DNA of 64,000 nucleotides from Sediminispirochaeta smaragdinae DSM 11293 (GCF_000143985.1 NC_014364.1:4030001-4094000); one strand, 5' to 3'. Numbered from the stretch's first letter, positions 8,852-18,822 are shown. Program-made: numbers and translations. The notes: generated from the sequence alone by a model not told the origin.

Positions 8852-9886
8852 TCACCCAAGACGGATTCTCGGATCGATAGCCGCATAGATGATATCAACA
8901 ATCAGATTCACCGTAACAAAAACCATACCGAGAAACAGTACGTTGAACATGACTGCCGAGACATCAAGCTGGGTCGCAGCTCGTGCCATCCACCATCCGA
9001 GTCCCTTTCTGCTGAAGATGGTCTCGGTAATCACCATACCTCCCATCAAATTGGCAAACATGACACCACTGACCGTTATGACCGGCAACAGGGCATTTCG
9101 CCGTGCATGTTTATAGTTGATGGTCCGCCTGTCGGCACCCTTTGCAAGAGCGGTCCGAATATAATCCTGCCCAAGTTGCTCCAGCATGTTACTTCTCATG
9201 AGGCGCATAATCAGGGCCGAAGAGAGGATGACAAGATTGATAATAGGCAAAAGAAGATGCATGAGAGCATCTTTAAAAAGGCCCCACCGACCGTTGAGTA
9301 TGGCATCTATGGTGATAAGGGATGTGTAATGATGAAATCCCTGACTATATAATAGATCTTTTCCTTCATTGGAGAGGGTTCCGGGAGGGAAAATGCCGAG
9401 GAGCCCATAGAAAAGCATCAACAAAATAAGGCCGAGCCAGAAGGTCGGCAGAGAATAGCCGATAATTGCGAAAATTCTGGAACCATGATCGATGGGCGTA
9501 TCCTTGTGGATAGCCCCCAGGGTTCCAAGCCAAATCCCGAAAAGGATAATAAGAGGTGTTGCATAGAGGACAAGCTCGAAGGTAACAGGGAAATAGCTTT
9601 TAAAGGCCGAAAGGACAGGAGCCTCGGCAGTAGCCGAATAACCGAAGTCGCCCTTTAATACATTACCCATCCAGCGGAAATACTGAACCGGGGCAGGGTC
9701 GTCCAGGCCGTAGGTTCTGATAATATTTTCGAACTGATCGGGGGAGATCTTTTCGTTGGTGACATAGGCAGCCGCCCGCATACCGGGAGGAAGAAGCATC
9801 ATCACCGAAAAAACCAGGATGGAAACCCCCAGCAGAACAAAGATCATAAAGAATAGTCTTCGAATGATATAGTTAACAAGACTCAC
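8852..9886 (-). CDS. oppB: Oligopeptide ABC transporter permease, OppB-type
   Basis: 344 residues; GTG start with GGAG 7 nt upstream. The typical N-terminus (YIIRRLFFMIFVLLGVSILVF) is followed by about six membrane helices and the coupling loop GQDYIRTALAKGADRR. The large loop with GIFPPGTLSNEGKDLL matches peptide/dipeptide permeases. It is the second gene of the operon, 95 nt after the binding-protein gene, with a stem-loop in the gap. Confidence 0.93.
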   Translation of the reverse strand: MSLVNYIIRRLFFMIFVLLGVSILVFSVMMLLPPGMRAAAYVTNEKISPDQFENIIRTYGLDDPAPVQYFRWMGNVLKGDFGYSATAEAPVLSAFKSYFPVTFELVLYATPLIILFGIWLGTLGAIHKDTPIDHGSRIFAIIGYSLPTFWLGLILLMLFYGLLGIFPPGTLSNEGKDLLYSQGFHHYTSLITIDAILNGRWGLFKDALMHLLLPIINLVILSSALIMRLMRSNMLEQLGQDYIRTALAKGADRRTINYKHARRNALLPVITVSGVMFANLMGGMVITETIFSRKGLGWWMARAATQLDVSAVMFNVLFLGMVFVTVNLIVDIIYAAIDPRIRLG

Positions 9887-9933
9887 AGGTTTTCTCCGAA
9901 TCGTATATGAAAATCAATCGGAAGGAACAGCTC

Positions 9934-9951
9934 CCCGGTAAAAGAACCGGG
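9934..9951 (-). other. Intercistronic stem-loop between oppA and oppB
   Basis: CCCGGT (9934-9939) pairs with ACCGGG (9946-9951) around a 6-nt loop. No T-run follows on the minus strand, so it is not a standard terminator. Such hairpins often protect the abundant binding-protein mRNA from decay; this role is inferred. Confidence 0.5.
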
Positions 9952-9981
9952 AAGCCGTTATAGATTGATGGGAAGCCGATA

Positions 9982-11778
9982 TTAATACTCTTTTGTAAAC
10001 TGGCTGAAAATAAGGGGATGGTTCTCCATGGGATGGAAAACATAGCCCTTTACCCAGTCCTTAAAGTATCGGCGGGATACCGGCTGATGCATAACGATAC
10101 CGGGAGCATCCTCCAGCCATATGTCCTGTATGCGGTAGTAGATCTCTTTCGCCTTGGCAGGATCGGATTCGATGGCACCGGCTTCGAGGAGACGGTCCGC
10201 CTCGGGATTGTTGTAACCGCATCGACCACCGTAAACTCCCTGTGAGTGCATATAGGTTGTCATGAAGTTATCGGGATGGGGATAGTCTGCACCCCAACCG
10301 ATGTAGAAAAGGGGCAAGGTTTTGGCTCGCGTTGCCTGAACATAGCTGGCCCATTCGACTCCACGAACATTAATCTTGAATTTTGGATTGAGTTTCATGA
10401 TGTTTTCGGCCAGCATCTTGACGGAAGCCTCACGCACCTCGTTTCCGGTGTTGTAAAGGAAATCCATCTTAAAACCCTTGTCCCAAACCTGTCCGCCCCA
10501 GGCCTTCTTGAAGTACTCTTCGGCCTTTGCAGTATCATAGGGGATCCGCTTAAGGGAATCGTTTCGGTAGGGAAGTCCTGAAACATGGGGCGTCGGGCAG
10601 TCGATGCCGGCCCCGCTCAGGATGTCGGAGAGATAGGTGTCTTCATCCCAGCAGTAACTGAAGGCAAGACGAACATCTTTATCCGTGAAAAAGTCGGCAG
10701 GGATACCCTCACCGTCGAGTTTTCCACTGTAAATAGCAGGGTTGTCGACGGCATTGATTTTCTGGTTAAAGTTGATTGCACGAACACCAAGTTCCTTCAA
10801 ATCTTTAATAACGGTAATGCCAGTCTCTTTATCCATCTCATCGTAATACAGGGGATCAACCTCAACACAATCCGCATCGCCCTGAAGAAGCATCAACTTT
10901 CGGGTCGACCATTCGTCGACGACCTTGTAGATGGCCTTTGCAAGGACGGGCTTCTCACCGTGGAAATCCTCGTTTCGAGTCATAACGACCTCGACACCGC
11001 GTTCCCAGCGGTCAAGCTTGTAAGGGCCGGTACCGGAAGCGATATCGTTAAGGGTTTCTTCTCCATTGGCAGGTGCGTTGAAGCTCTTCCAGGTGGCCTC
11101 GGTGCCGTCCCAGCCACCGTTGGCAATAACGAAATCCTTATCCACAATTGCAGCCCAATAGCCCGAAAGAATCGCAAGGAATGGGGGGAAGGGGGCTTTC
11201 AGATTGAAAACCACCGAATCACCCTCAACCTGGATCGCATTCTGCAAATCTTCCCACTTTGCAACGATGTTTCCATCTCCGTCACGGCTTGAGTAGGTAC
11301 CGAAGAAGGGGAAATAGAGCATCCAAACAGGGCCGGCATCGGGATCGGTTACCATGGAACGGATAAAAGAGTACCGCACCACCTCAGGGGTGAGCTCATT
11401 TCCGCTATGGAATTTGATTCCTTTTTTGATTTTGAATGTATAGGTCTTTCCACCGTTGGTGATACCGCCGTTCTCAACCGTAGGGACCTCCTCACAGAGA
11501 ACGGGAACGAACTTGTCCACGGCAGAGCCGTCGAAGAAGACCAATGTCTCGTATAAATTCTGGATTACACCACCAGATACTTCATCATAGGCTCGGGCGG
11601 GGTCCAAGCTCTCTACGGTGCCATAACTGGCATACACAAAGGTATCCGGATTTTTGATTTCTTTCGCCGCAGGTTCCGACGTTTCTGCAGCTTCCTGTGT
11701 AGCTTCTTTCTTACCGCATCCAACAAATAGTGCAGATAAGAGAACAAGCACGAGGAATGGTGCAAAGATCTTTTTCAT
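9982..11778 (-). CDS. oppA: Peptide-binding lipoprotein of the Opp transporter
   Basis: 598 residues. A signal peptide with lipobox LFVGC (Cys21) is followed by an acidic linker and a family-5 solute-binding domain (SBP_bac_5): DPARAYDEVSGGVIQNLYETL near the N-terminus and TGPYKLDRWERGVEVVMTRN in the middle. It is anchored outside the cytoplasmic membrane, where it captures oligopeptides for OppBCDF encoded downstream. SD AAGGAG precedes the ATG after a run of T in the leader. Substrate range (peptides, sugars or nickel in relatives) is not decided by sequence, but the OppD/F-type ATPases make peptides most likely. Confidence 0.92.
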   Translation of the reverse strand: MKKIFAPFLVLVLLSALFVGCGKKEATQEAAETSEPAAKEIKNPDTFVYASYGTVESLDPARAYDEVSGGVIQNLYETLVFFDGSAVDKFVPVLCEEVPTVENGGITNGGKTYTFKIKKGIKFHSGNELTPEVVRYSFIRSMVTDPDAGPVWMLYFPFFGTYSSRDGDGNIVAKWEDLQNAIQVEGDSVVFNLKAPFPPFLAILSGYWAAIVDKDFVIANGGWDGTEATWKSFNAPANGEETLNDIASGTGPYKLDRWERGVEVVMTRNEDFHGEKPVLAKAIYKVVDEWSTRKLMLLQGDADCVEVDPLYYDEMDKETGITVIKDLKELGVRAINFNQKINAVDNPAIYSGKLDGEGIPADFFTDKDVRLAFSYCWDEDTYLSDILSGAGIDCPTPHVSGLPYRNDSLKRIPYDTAKAEEYFKKAWGGQVWDKGFKMDFLYNTGNEVREASVKMLAENIMKLNPKFKINVRGVEWASYVQATRAKTLPLFYIGWGADYPHPDNFMTTYMHSQGVYGGRCGYNNPEADRLLEAGAIESDPAKAKEIYYRIQDIWLEDAPGIVMHQPVSRRYFKDWVKGYVFHPMENHPLIFSQFTKEY

Positions 11779-11812
11779 CTTTCACTCCTTATAAAAAAAA
11801 AACTTGCTCTAT

Positions 11813-11841
11813 AGACTAAAACAGATATTAGCCTTTGACAA
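11813..11841 (-). promoter_or_regulatory. Promoter of the opp operon
   Basis: On the minus strand TTGTCA (11841-11836), 17-nt spacer, TAGTCT (11818-11813). The leader is about 30 nt and contains a T-rich stretch and SD AAGGAG. Confidence 0.45.
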
Positions 11842-11851
11842 GCACAGTAGG

Positions 11852-11869
11852 CAATGGTAATTACTATTG
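11852..11869. promoter_or_regulatory. 18-bp near-perfect palindrome upstream of opp promoter
   Basis: CAATGGTAATTACTATTG is palindromic except for one base pair. It is centred about 20 bp upstream of the opp -35 box and overlaps the last codons of the GNAT gene. The position suits an activator or regulator site; which protein binds is unknown. Confidence 0.4.
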
Positions 11870-12778
11870 TAAGCGTAAATTCACAAAACAACTTCGTCGA
11901 ACAGTGCTAAAGCCGGCCTCTTCCAGGAAAGGAAGCAAAACCGCACCATTACCCGGGATATCCAGCAGCAAACCAGCAGCGTCTCTTGCCGCAGCCTCTT
12001 CCCGTGCCTGTTCTATCAATAATTTTGCAAGGCCAAGTCCCCGAAAACGGGGATCCACGAAGAGCAGAGGCAGGCGAAACACAAAACCTTCTTCGGCATT
12101 GAATCCCGCCATGAGAGCAAAACCGGCACGCCCACCGTCAGGGGCGGCGGCAGACACCATTACCACCTCGTCTCCGTTTTCCAGCACAAGCATGCACTCC
12201 TCGACAAAACTACGAAAGAGAAGTTCCTCGGACTCCGGAAAAAGCCCTTGAAAACAATATTCCACCAGCTCCTCTTCCACCGGCTCCGGGAGGGGGTGTA
12301 TCTCAAGCGGGAAATCACTAAGCACAAGCTCGCCGGTCTCTTCCGGTTCCGGCCCAAGAGAGGCAAGATCCCGGGCCTCTTCATTCCTGTGAAACCAATC
12401 CCGCACCGTTTGCCGCATCTCATGTTCTTTAAAGGAGTACCACAACTTTTCAAGCGGACCATGATTCTTGAGAACATCCTTAAATCGCCGAAAAACCCCC
12501 TTTCCCCCGGCAAGGGCACGACTAAGCTCTTCCCGATACATGGGGTTATTCAGACTCGAAACGAATTTCTCCATGAGTCGAAAGCCATCGGCAGAGGACC
12601 AGCGCGGTATGGAAACCAGTTTTTCGGGTAGGGATTCACCTCCATCCTCCGTTTCAAAACCCGCAACAGGAACTACCTCAAGCTTTTCCATATGAAAAAG
12701 AAAGCTCTCTTCCTGGTTTTCCATGGCAAAAATGATTTGATCCACCACCTCGGATGAAAGGATGACCCGATGGCTCAC
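11864..12778 (-). CDS. UPF0158 domain fused to GNAT acetyltransferase
   Basis: 304 residues; GTG start sharing a base with the proS stop (TAGTG), so translationally coupled to proS. The N-terminal half (about 60-135) matches UPF0158: MYREELSRALAGGKGVFRRF, then WYSFKEHEMRQTVRDWFHR. The C-terminal part (about 195-300) is a GNAT fold with the acetyl-CoA loop RFRGLGLAKLLIEQA and the terminal strand GFSTVRRSCFV. Known: GNAT enzymes transfer acetyl groups to amines; UPF0158 has no assigned reaction. The acceptor is unknown. Linkage to proS may only be convenience or may point to a translation-related target. Confidence 0.85.
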   Translation of the reverse strand: MSHRVILSSEVVDQIIFAMENQEESFLFHMEKLEVVPVAGFETEDGGESLPEKLVSIPRWSSADGFRLMEKFVSSLNNPMYREELSRALAGGKGVFRRFKDVLKNHGPLEKLWYSFKEHEMRQTVRDWFHRNEEARDLASLGPEPEETGELVLSDFPLEIHPLPEPVEEELVEYCFQGLFPESEELLFRSFVEECMLVLENGDEVVMVSAAAPDGGRAGFALMAGFNAEEGFVFRLPLLFVDPRFRGLGLAKLLIEQAREEAAARDAAGLLLDIPGNGAVLLPFLEEAGFSTVRRSCFVNLRLQ

Positions 12779-14466
12779 TACGACTCCTCCCGGAGAGCCC
12801 TGACCACCGAGCGAATATCTGCAAGAGGCACGAGCCGCCGCCTATCCGCTCTTCTATCGTAGAGTTCGGCCCTTCCCTCTTCCAGGGTGGAAGCACTAAT
12901 TACGATCCGCCAGGGGATTCCCATCAATTCCGAATCTTTGAACTTAACACCGGGAGATTCGCTCCGGTCGTCGATAAGTGTATCTTCACTTATCGACGCA
13001 TAGAGTTGTTCCACTTCCCTCCTGACGGATGCGCCCTTGCCGATCCCCATCAGAAAGAAGCGGTAAGGGGCCAAAGAAGGCGGCCAAAGCAAACCACGCT
13101 CGTCTCTTTTCGTTTCGGCAATAGCGCCAAGAAGCCTGTCGATACCGATTCCGTAAGAGCCCATGTGGGGATAGAGCCTCTTACCGTTCTCCTCTCTAAA
13201 TACAAGCTCCATTCCCCTCGCATAGAAATCTCCAAGCTTGAAGATATTCCCCAGTTCGATGGCCCTAACCGCTTCGAGGGGGGTGCCGCATTGGATGCAT
13301 CGATCCGATTTCCTTATCATGGCGATATCGACAACGTGTTCGCTCTCAAAATCACGGCCGAAATTACAGTTCAGAATATGGGTATCGGGCTTCCCCCCTC
13401 CGGTGATGAGATTCACCGAACCTGCCACACTGTCGTCGACGACAACGGGCAACGAAGGGGGAGCGGACAGGGGGCCAAGATAACCGGGAACCAGCCCGAG
13501 GGATGCAAGTTCGGAGGGCCCGGCAAAGGCGATCAGGGGTTTGCCGAGATAGGCGGAAAGCTTTTCCTCGCTGATGTCGTAGTCGCCGCGAACGACCGCC
13601 ATGGCATATCCATCGGGAGTACGATAGACAATAGACTTCATGAGTGAAGAATTTTGTACACCGAGAAATTCGGAAACCCCGTCGATGGTTTGAATACCGG
13701 GAGTGGGAACCTCTTCCATGCGCCCAGGTACGCCCTGGCTGTACTGTTTTCGCCCCCGTGCCACATGGCGATTGGCCCGATAACCGCAAACCGGGCAGCT
13801 CATGACGACATCATCACCTAAGTTGCTGGGAAGCAGGAACTCATAGGCCTTTTCCCCCCGCATGTATCCGACTCCGGACTCTGCCGTGAGAATATCAAGG
13901 CCGCAGCGAGAAAAAATCCGCTCGTAGGCGGCAAACATCTTCGGAAAAAAATTATTGAGAGCCGTAGCGCTGCGATGAAATGAGTAGGCATCCTTCATTT
14001 CAAACTCTTTCAGTCGAACAAGCCCCTGACGCACCCGTTCCTCATCCCGGAATTTCCTTTGGAACTGGAAAAGAAGAACGGGAAAATCCCGATACGACCG
14101 AAGTCCGTAACGAGCCAATTCGACAAAGGCCTCTTCATGACTGGGAGAAAGGACATAGCGGCGTCCACTTCTATCGGAGAACCTGATCATAGCGCGGTCT
14201 ATCAGGTGTTCCCGGCCGGAACGCTTCCAAATATCGGCTGGATTCACCAGCGGAACCGAAACCTCCTGACCACCGAGACGATCCATCTCCTCTCTGATGA
14301 TCTTTCTCAGCTTTTCGACAACCTTGACACCAAGGGGAAGATAGGAATAAAGGCCATGCCCAAGCGGGCGTATAAAACCTCCGCGAAGCAAAAACGAAAG
14401 TCCCTCGCTCTTTACATCCTGCGGAGTACTTCTGAGTGTTTTACCGAACAGATGACGGTATCTCAT
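12778..14466 (-). CDS. proS: Prolyl-tRNA synthetase, bacterial type with editing domain
   Basis: 562 residues from ATG 14466 (MRYRHLFGKTLR). Class II motifs: motif 1 around RKIIREEMDRLGGQEV, motif 2 FQFQRKFRDEERVRQGLVRLKEFEMKDAYSF, and motif 3 GSYGIGIDRLLGA. The YbaK-like editing insertion lies at about 220-380 (GVSEFLGVQNSSLMKS), and an anticodon-binding domain ends the protein. The frame stays open far upstream across eno on the opposite strand, but the first residues of the family and the promoter fix the start at 14466. Charges tRNA-Pro in the cytoplasm. Upstream of the GNAT fusion in one operon. Confidence 0.96.
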   Translation of the reverse strand: MRYRHLFGKTLRSTPQDVKSEGLSFLLRGGFIRPLGHGLYSYLPLGVKVVEKLRKIIREEMDRLGGQEVSVPLVNPADIWKRSGREHLIDRAMIRFSDRSGRRYVLSPSHEEAFVELARYGLRSYRDFPVLLFQFQRKFRDEERVRQGLVRLKEFEMKDAYSFHRSATALNNFFPKMFAAYERIFSRCGLDILTAESGVGYMRGEKAYEFLLPSNLGDDVVMSCPVCGYRANRHVARGRKQYSQGVPGRMEEVPTPGIQTIDGVSEFLGVQNSSLMKSIVYRTPDGYAMAVVRGDYDISEEKLSAYLGKPLIAFAGPSELASLGLVPGYLGPLSAPPSLPVVVDDSVAGSVNLITGGGKPDTHILNCNFGRDFESEHVVDIAMIRKSDRCIQCGTPLEAVRAIELGNIFKLGDFYARGMELVFREENGKRLYPHMGSYGIGIDRLLGAIAETKRDERGLLWPPSLAPYRFFLMGIGKGASVRREVEQLYASISEDTLIDDRSESPGVKFKDSELMGIPWRIVISASTLEEGRAELYDRRADRRRLVPLADIRSVVRALREES

Positions 14467-14472
14467 TGCAGT

Positions 14473-14501
14473 ATTGTAGCTTCCCCGGAAAGAGGGGTCA
14501 A
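14473..14501 (-). promoter_or_regulatory. Promoter of proS, leaderless type
   Basis: TTGACC (14501-14496), 17-nt spacer, TACAAT (14478-14473), then 6 nt to the ATG at 14466. No Shine-Dalgarno sequence fits between promoter and start. Confidence 0.6.
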
Positions 14502-14508
14502 GCAGCCC

Positions 14509-14537
14509 TTGACTTGACCGGCTATTCATTGGATAGT
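14509..14537 (+). promoter_or_regulatory. Promoter of eno
   Basis: TTGACT (14509-14514), 17-nt spacer, GATAGT (14532-14537). It lies back to back with the proS promoter; the -35 boxes are only 7 bp apart and create an inverted repeat GGTCAAG...CTTGACC (14496-14519). Confidence 0.5.
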
Positions 14538-14541
14538 TTGA

Positions 14542-15873
<1,332 letters not shown>

Positions 15874-15895
15874 CATCCTAAACGATTTGTTTTAC

Positions 15896-15932
15896 AAAAA
15901 AAGCTGTCCGGTTCCCGCCGGGCAGCTTTTTT
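15896..15932. terminator. Bidirectional terminator between eno and acyP
   Basis: AAGCTGTCCGGT (15901-15912) pairs with GCCGGGCAGCTT (15917-15928) with wobble pairs. Seven A precede and six T follow, so it can stop transcription from both convergent units. Confidence 0.9.
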
Positions 15933-15969
15933 ATGGCATGTATGACAATTTCAATTTACTGGTGGCCCG

Positions 15970-16245
15970 TTAATAGCGAACGGAAAAGCCGCGTATGCCT
16001 TCGGGAGAAACTTCCTTTACACGCACAGTGTCGATTCTGGCCATCGACGGACCTTTTCTACACCATGCGATGAAAGTCTGACACGCTTTCAGACTTCCTT
16101 CAGCATAAAGAAGAACACTTCCGTCATATTCGTTGCGTACCCACCCATTGATTCGCGCACGATCGGCGGCCAGCTTTGCTGAGTAGCGAAAACCGACCCC
16201 CTGCACCCGTCCCGACACGGTAATTCGGTAGGCTGCCAAATTCAA
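15970..16245 (-). CDS. acyP: Acylphosphatase
   Basis: 91 residues, normal family length. The catalytic pair is visible: Arg20 in the loop GRVQGVGFRYSA and Asn38 in INGWVRNEYDGSV; the end GIRGFSVRY is typical. It hydrolyses carboxyl-phosphate bonds (acyl phosphates, and in vitro aspartyl phosphates). It overlaps the upstream response-regulator gene by 4 nt and is the last gene of a three-gene operon with two receiver-domain proteins, which suggests, without proof, a link to phospho-aspartate or acetyl-phosphate turnover. Confidence 0.95.
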   Translation of the reverse strand: MNLAAYRITVSGRVQGVGFRYSAKLAADRARINGWVRNEYDGSVLLYAEGSLKACQTFIAWCRKGPSMARIDTVRVKEVSPEGIRGFSVRY

Positions 16246-16610
16246 ACCTGCAATTCAGAATCGAGGGCGTCTCCCACCTTCTCCGCCAGTAACGCATAAT
16301 CGAAAGGCTTATAGATCACTTCAAAGGGGATACTGAATTCCGGTCGAAGAAATCCGCTCGTGATGAAGATACGTTTATCCTTGCAATAGGTATCAAGAAA
16401 TTTTATCCAGTAATCTCCGCCGAGAATATCCATACGATAATCGGTCACTATAACTTTTATGGCATGATCCAGAAGCTGCTTTATAGCTCCGACACCATCG
16501 GAAGCAACCAACACCTTAAAGCCTTTCTTCTGAAGATAGTCACGGAGGGTAAGGCGTATGGAATCCTCATCCTCCACAATTAAAACAAGGCCTTTTCGTT
16601 CCTCATGCAT
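16242..16610 (-). CDS. Single-domain response regulator (CheY-like receiver)
   Basis: 122 residues, receiver domain only. Acidic pocket VEDED (12-16), phospho-acceptor Asp57 in VTDYRMD, Thr84/Ser85 in FITSG and Lys101 in YKPFD are all present, so it should be phosphorylatable. No output domain. It starts 5 nt after the stop of the DNA-binding receiver protein and overlaps acyP by 4 nt. No cognate kinase is adjacent; candidates are orphan HisKA_2 kinases elsewhere, including those at 33.0 and 40.7 kb. Confidence 0.92.
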   Translation of the reverse strand: MHEERKGLVLIVEDEDSIRLTLRDYLQKKGFKVLVASDGVGAIKQLLDHAIKVIVTDYRMDILGGDYWIKFLDTYCKDKRIFITSGFLRPEFSIPFEVIYKPFDYALLAEKVGDALDSELQV

Positions 16611-16615
16611 GTACG

Positions 16616-17221
16616 CTACCCCCTGGCAGCCACAAGATCCTGAACGGCAGCAAGCAGTGAACCGAAATCAACAGGCTTGGCAAAAAAGGCGTCGGCACCC
16701 TCGCTGATAATCTTTTCTGACTCAGCCTCATCGTCCAGGCCGCTCACGGAAATGATAACCGGCGAACCGAGGCTCTCATCTTTTTTAATTTTGGTGCAAA
16801 GCTGGTGTCCGTTGACTCCCGGGAGATCGATATCCAAGATAACGATATCGGGTTTCTCCCGACTTAAAACGACACCGGCTTCAAAACCGTCAAAAGCCTG
16901 ACTAATCTGCCAATCGGGCATCTTGCGGGAAAAGAATTGTTTCAGCATATCATTCAGCTCTCGATCATCATCAATGATAAGGACCTTGTCTTGATCTTTC
17001 TGACGCTGCAGATCTTCAAGCTCTTCGGGGATTCGCATACCTCGCTCTTCGAGAAAAGAGAGCAAATCTTCGGCATAAATTCGGTATTGACCTCCGGGCG
17101 TGGTGAATGCCTTCAAATGATTGCTTTTTATCCAGTTTATCGCAGTTTGATTCACAACTCCACAAATATTGGCGACTTCAAGTGCGGAAAAAATCCTCAC
17201 TTTTTTCCCATTTTTGGCCAT
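16616..17221 (-). CDS. Response regulator with N-terminal excisionase-type HTH and C-terminal receiver
   Basis: 201 residues from ATG 17221 (AAGGAG 11 nt upstream; downstream of a good promoter). Residues 8-65 are a helix-turn-helix of the excisionase/MerR-like class (SALEVANICGVVNQTAINWI, then PGGQYRIYAEDLLSFL). Residues 78-200 are a receiver with DDD (84-86), Asp130 in VILDIDLPG and Lys182 in AKPVDFG. The order DNA-binding then receiver is the reverse of most regulators. Probably a transcription factor; it heads the operon with a second receiver and acyP. Confidence 0.88.
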   Translation of the reverse strand: MAKNGKKVRIFSALEVANICGVVNQTAINWIKSNHLKAFTTPGGQYRIYAEDLLSFLEERGMRIPEELEDLQRQKDQDKVLIIDDDRELNDMLKQFFSRKMPDWQISQAFDGFEAGVVLSREKPDIVILDIDLPGVNGHQLCTKIKKDESLGSPVIISVSGLDDEAESEKIISEGADAFFAKPVDFGSLLAAVQDLVAARG

Positions 17222-17261
17222 GGATTGTATATCTCCTTCGCCCGTTTTCTGAATATCCTTT

Positions 17262-17289
17262 ATTGTAACAAAAATATCTAAAAGGTCAA
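17262..17289 (-). promoter_or_regulatory. Promoter of the receiver/acyP operon
   Basis: TTGACC (17289-17284), 16-nt T-rich spacer, TACAAT (17267-17262). The leader is about 35 nt. The -35 box overlaps the end of recX. Confidence 0.55.
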
Positions 17290-17909
17290 TGCAAACCTTC
17301 CGAGGGACCAAAAAACTTCTCAACAGTCCGCATAACCTTCGATCGGGAAAATCCCTTTCGTGCCAGAGATGCCGCCATGGACTTCCGCGAAACACCATCT
17401 TTGCGAAACAGTTTTCGGGCGGCTTCTTCAAGAGCCGCTGTTTCCTCTTCAGGTCCTAAAAGGGTATCGACAACCGTTCGGGCAATGGTCCGATCAACCC
17501 CTTTCGACGCCAACCCCGCCAACAACTTCACTCTACCTTCAGGATGTCGGCGCATTCTCGATCCCACCCACATCTCGGAAAATCGCTTATCGTCGAGAAG
17601 GTGAAGTTCCTCCAAGCGAGCTATCACCGTATGAATCACTTGGTCGGAAAAACCGCGACGCGAAAGCTTTCCACGAAGTTCGAAAGCGCTATGTTCCCGT
17701 CTCCCGACAAGATCAAGGGCCTTGGTCCATGCCGAAAGCATACGAGACTGCTCTTCAATAGCATAGAACAACTCTTCGCCGATTTCCATTCCTTCTACAA
17801 GATGTAGGGTGAAAATACATTCACCCGGCACAAAAAAAGAGGAGCCGTCGGAAATGGTGAGATATACACCTCTTCCTTCGGCTCCCTTGCGTATGCTCTG
17901 AAGAACCAC
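17286..17909 (-). CDS. recX: RecX-family regulatory protein
   Basis: About 207 residues from GTG 17909, which begins 2 nt after the rpsI stop; the exact start is uncertain because no strong SD is present. The C-terminal two thirds carry the three-helix repeats of Rec[29 protein letters not shown]-type first repeat, [19 protein letters not shown], and a third ending [21 protein letters not shown]. Known: RecX binds RecA filaments and limits recombination. It is the third gene after rplM-rpsI, an unusual neighbour because recX usually follows recA. Confidence 0.82.
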
Positions 17910-17911
17910 GC

Positions 17912-18304
17912 TTACCGTTTGGAGAACTGGAATCTTCTCCGTGCTCCGCGCTGACCGTATTTCTTCCGTTCCACCATTCGGGGATCTCTGGTAAGAAAAC
18001 CGTTTGCCCGGAGTGAAGTCAGATTTCCTGCATCGTATTCTACAAGGGCTCTGGCAAGGCCATGGCGACACGCTCCGGCCTGGCCAGAGGGTCCACCGCC
18101 CTTAACATTGATAACAATGTCGAATTTACCTTCACTATCGGTCACTGCAAGGGGTTGTCTGACCACATAGACAAAAGAGGGATTATTGAAATAATCATCA
18201 ACACTCTTTCCGTTCACGGATACGGCTCCACTACCTTCCCTAAGGTAAACCCTGGCTACCGCTGTTTTTCTTCTACCTGTTCCTAATGAAAGATTCTTTA
18301 CCAC
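17912..18304 (-). CDS. rpsI: 30S ribosomal protein S9
   Basis: 130 residues. Starts [19 protein letters not shown] and ends [14 protein letters not shown], with the family motif [19 protein letters not shown] in the middle. The basic tail reaches the ribosomal P site. It follows rplM by 19 nt, the conserved L13-S9 pair. Confidence 0.98.
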   Translation of the reverse strand: MVKNLSLGTGRRKTAVARVYLREGSGAVSVNGKSVDDYFNNPSFVYVVRQPLAVTDSEGKFDIVINVKGGGPSGQAGACRHGLARALVEYDAGNLTSLRANGFLTRDPRMVERKKYGQRGARRRFQFSKR

Positions 18305-18323
18305 CTATTTGCTCCTATCGCCG

Positions 18324-18752
18324 TTAGATTTCAAGGGTCTCGGGCTTCTGCGCCGTATGGGGATGATCCGCTCCAGCATAGACCTTTACGTGACGAAAAA
18401 GCTCTCTTCCGAGAGGACCTTTGGGAAGCATCCCCTTGATCGCATGCTCCATAGGAAAGGTTGGCTTACGCTGGACCATCTTATCGTAGCTTTCCATTGT
18501 GAGACCGCCGGGATAACCGGAGTGCCGGTAATAGAATTTCGCGTTTCTTTTGTTTCCACTCAAATCGGCCTTTGCCGCATTGAGAATTATGACATAATCA
18601 CCTGTATCCTGGTGATACAGGAATTCCGGTTTGTTCTTCCCACGCAGAACCCTAGCAACCTTCTCGGCAACTCGGCCAAGGCGCTTGCCTTCGGCGTCGA
18701 CCACATACCATTTTGTCTCCTGGTCGCCGCTTTTCTTCATGATCGTCTTCAT
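18324..18752 (-). CDS. rplM: 50S ribosomal protein L13
   Basis: 142 residues. Typical features: WYVVDAEGKRLGRVAEKVARVLRG, DTGDYVIILNA, FYRHSGYPGG-type segment (YYRHSGYPGGL) and AIKGMLPKGPLGRELF. It binds 23S rRNA early in large-subunit assembly. First gene of the rplM-rpsI-recX unit with a clear promoter 42-70 nt upstream. Confidence 0.98.
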   Translation of the reverse strand: MKTIMKKSGDQETKWYVVDAEGKRLGRVAEKVARVLRGKNKPEFLYHQDTGDYVIILNAAKADLSGNKRNAKFYYRHSGYPGGLTMESYDKMVQRKPTFPMEHAIKGMLPKGPLGRELFRHVKVYAGADHPHTAQKPETLEI

Positions 18753-18793
18753 TTATCTGCCTCTATTTCATTTTTACCGGAGAATTGGACGGA

Positions 18794-18822
18794 ATAATCC
18801 CATATCACGGGATTTCTGTCAA
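18794..18822 (-). promoter_or_regulatory. Promoter of rplM-rpsI-recX
   Basis: TTGACA (18822-18817), 17-nt spacer, GATTAT (18799-18794). The leader is about 35 nt with a weak AGAGG. The remaining part of the 18753-18950 gap is GC-rich with no other feature seen apart from the ferredoxin promoter. Confidence 0.6.

Noticed and set aside
9934-9951. Hairpin between oppA and oppB as a terminator
   Set aside because: There is no T-run after it and the operon continues; kept only as an intercistronic stem-loop.
14496-14519. GGTCAAG...CTTGACC inverted repeat as an operator
   Set aside because: It is largely explained by the two divergent -35 boxes of proS and eno.
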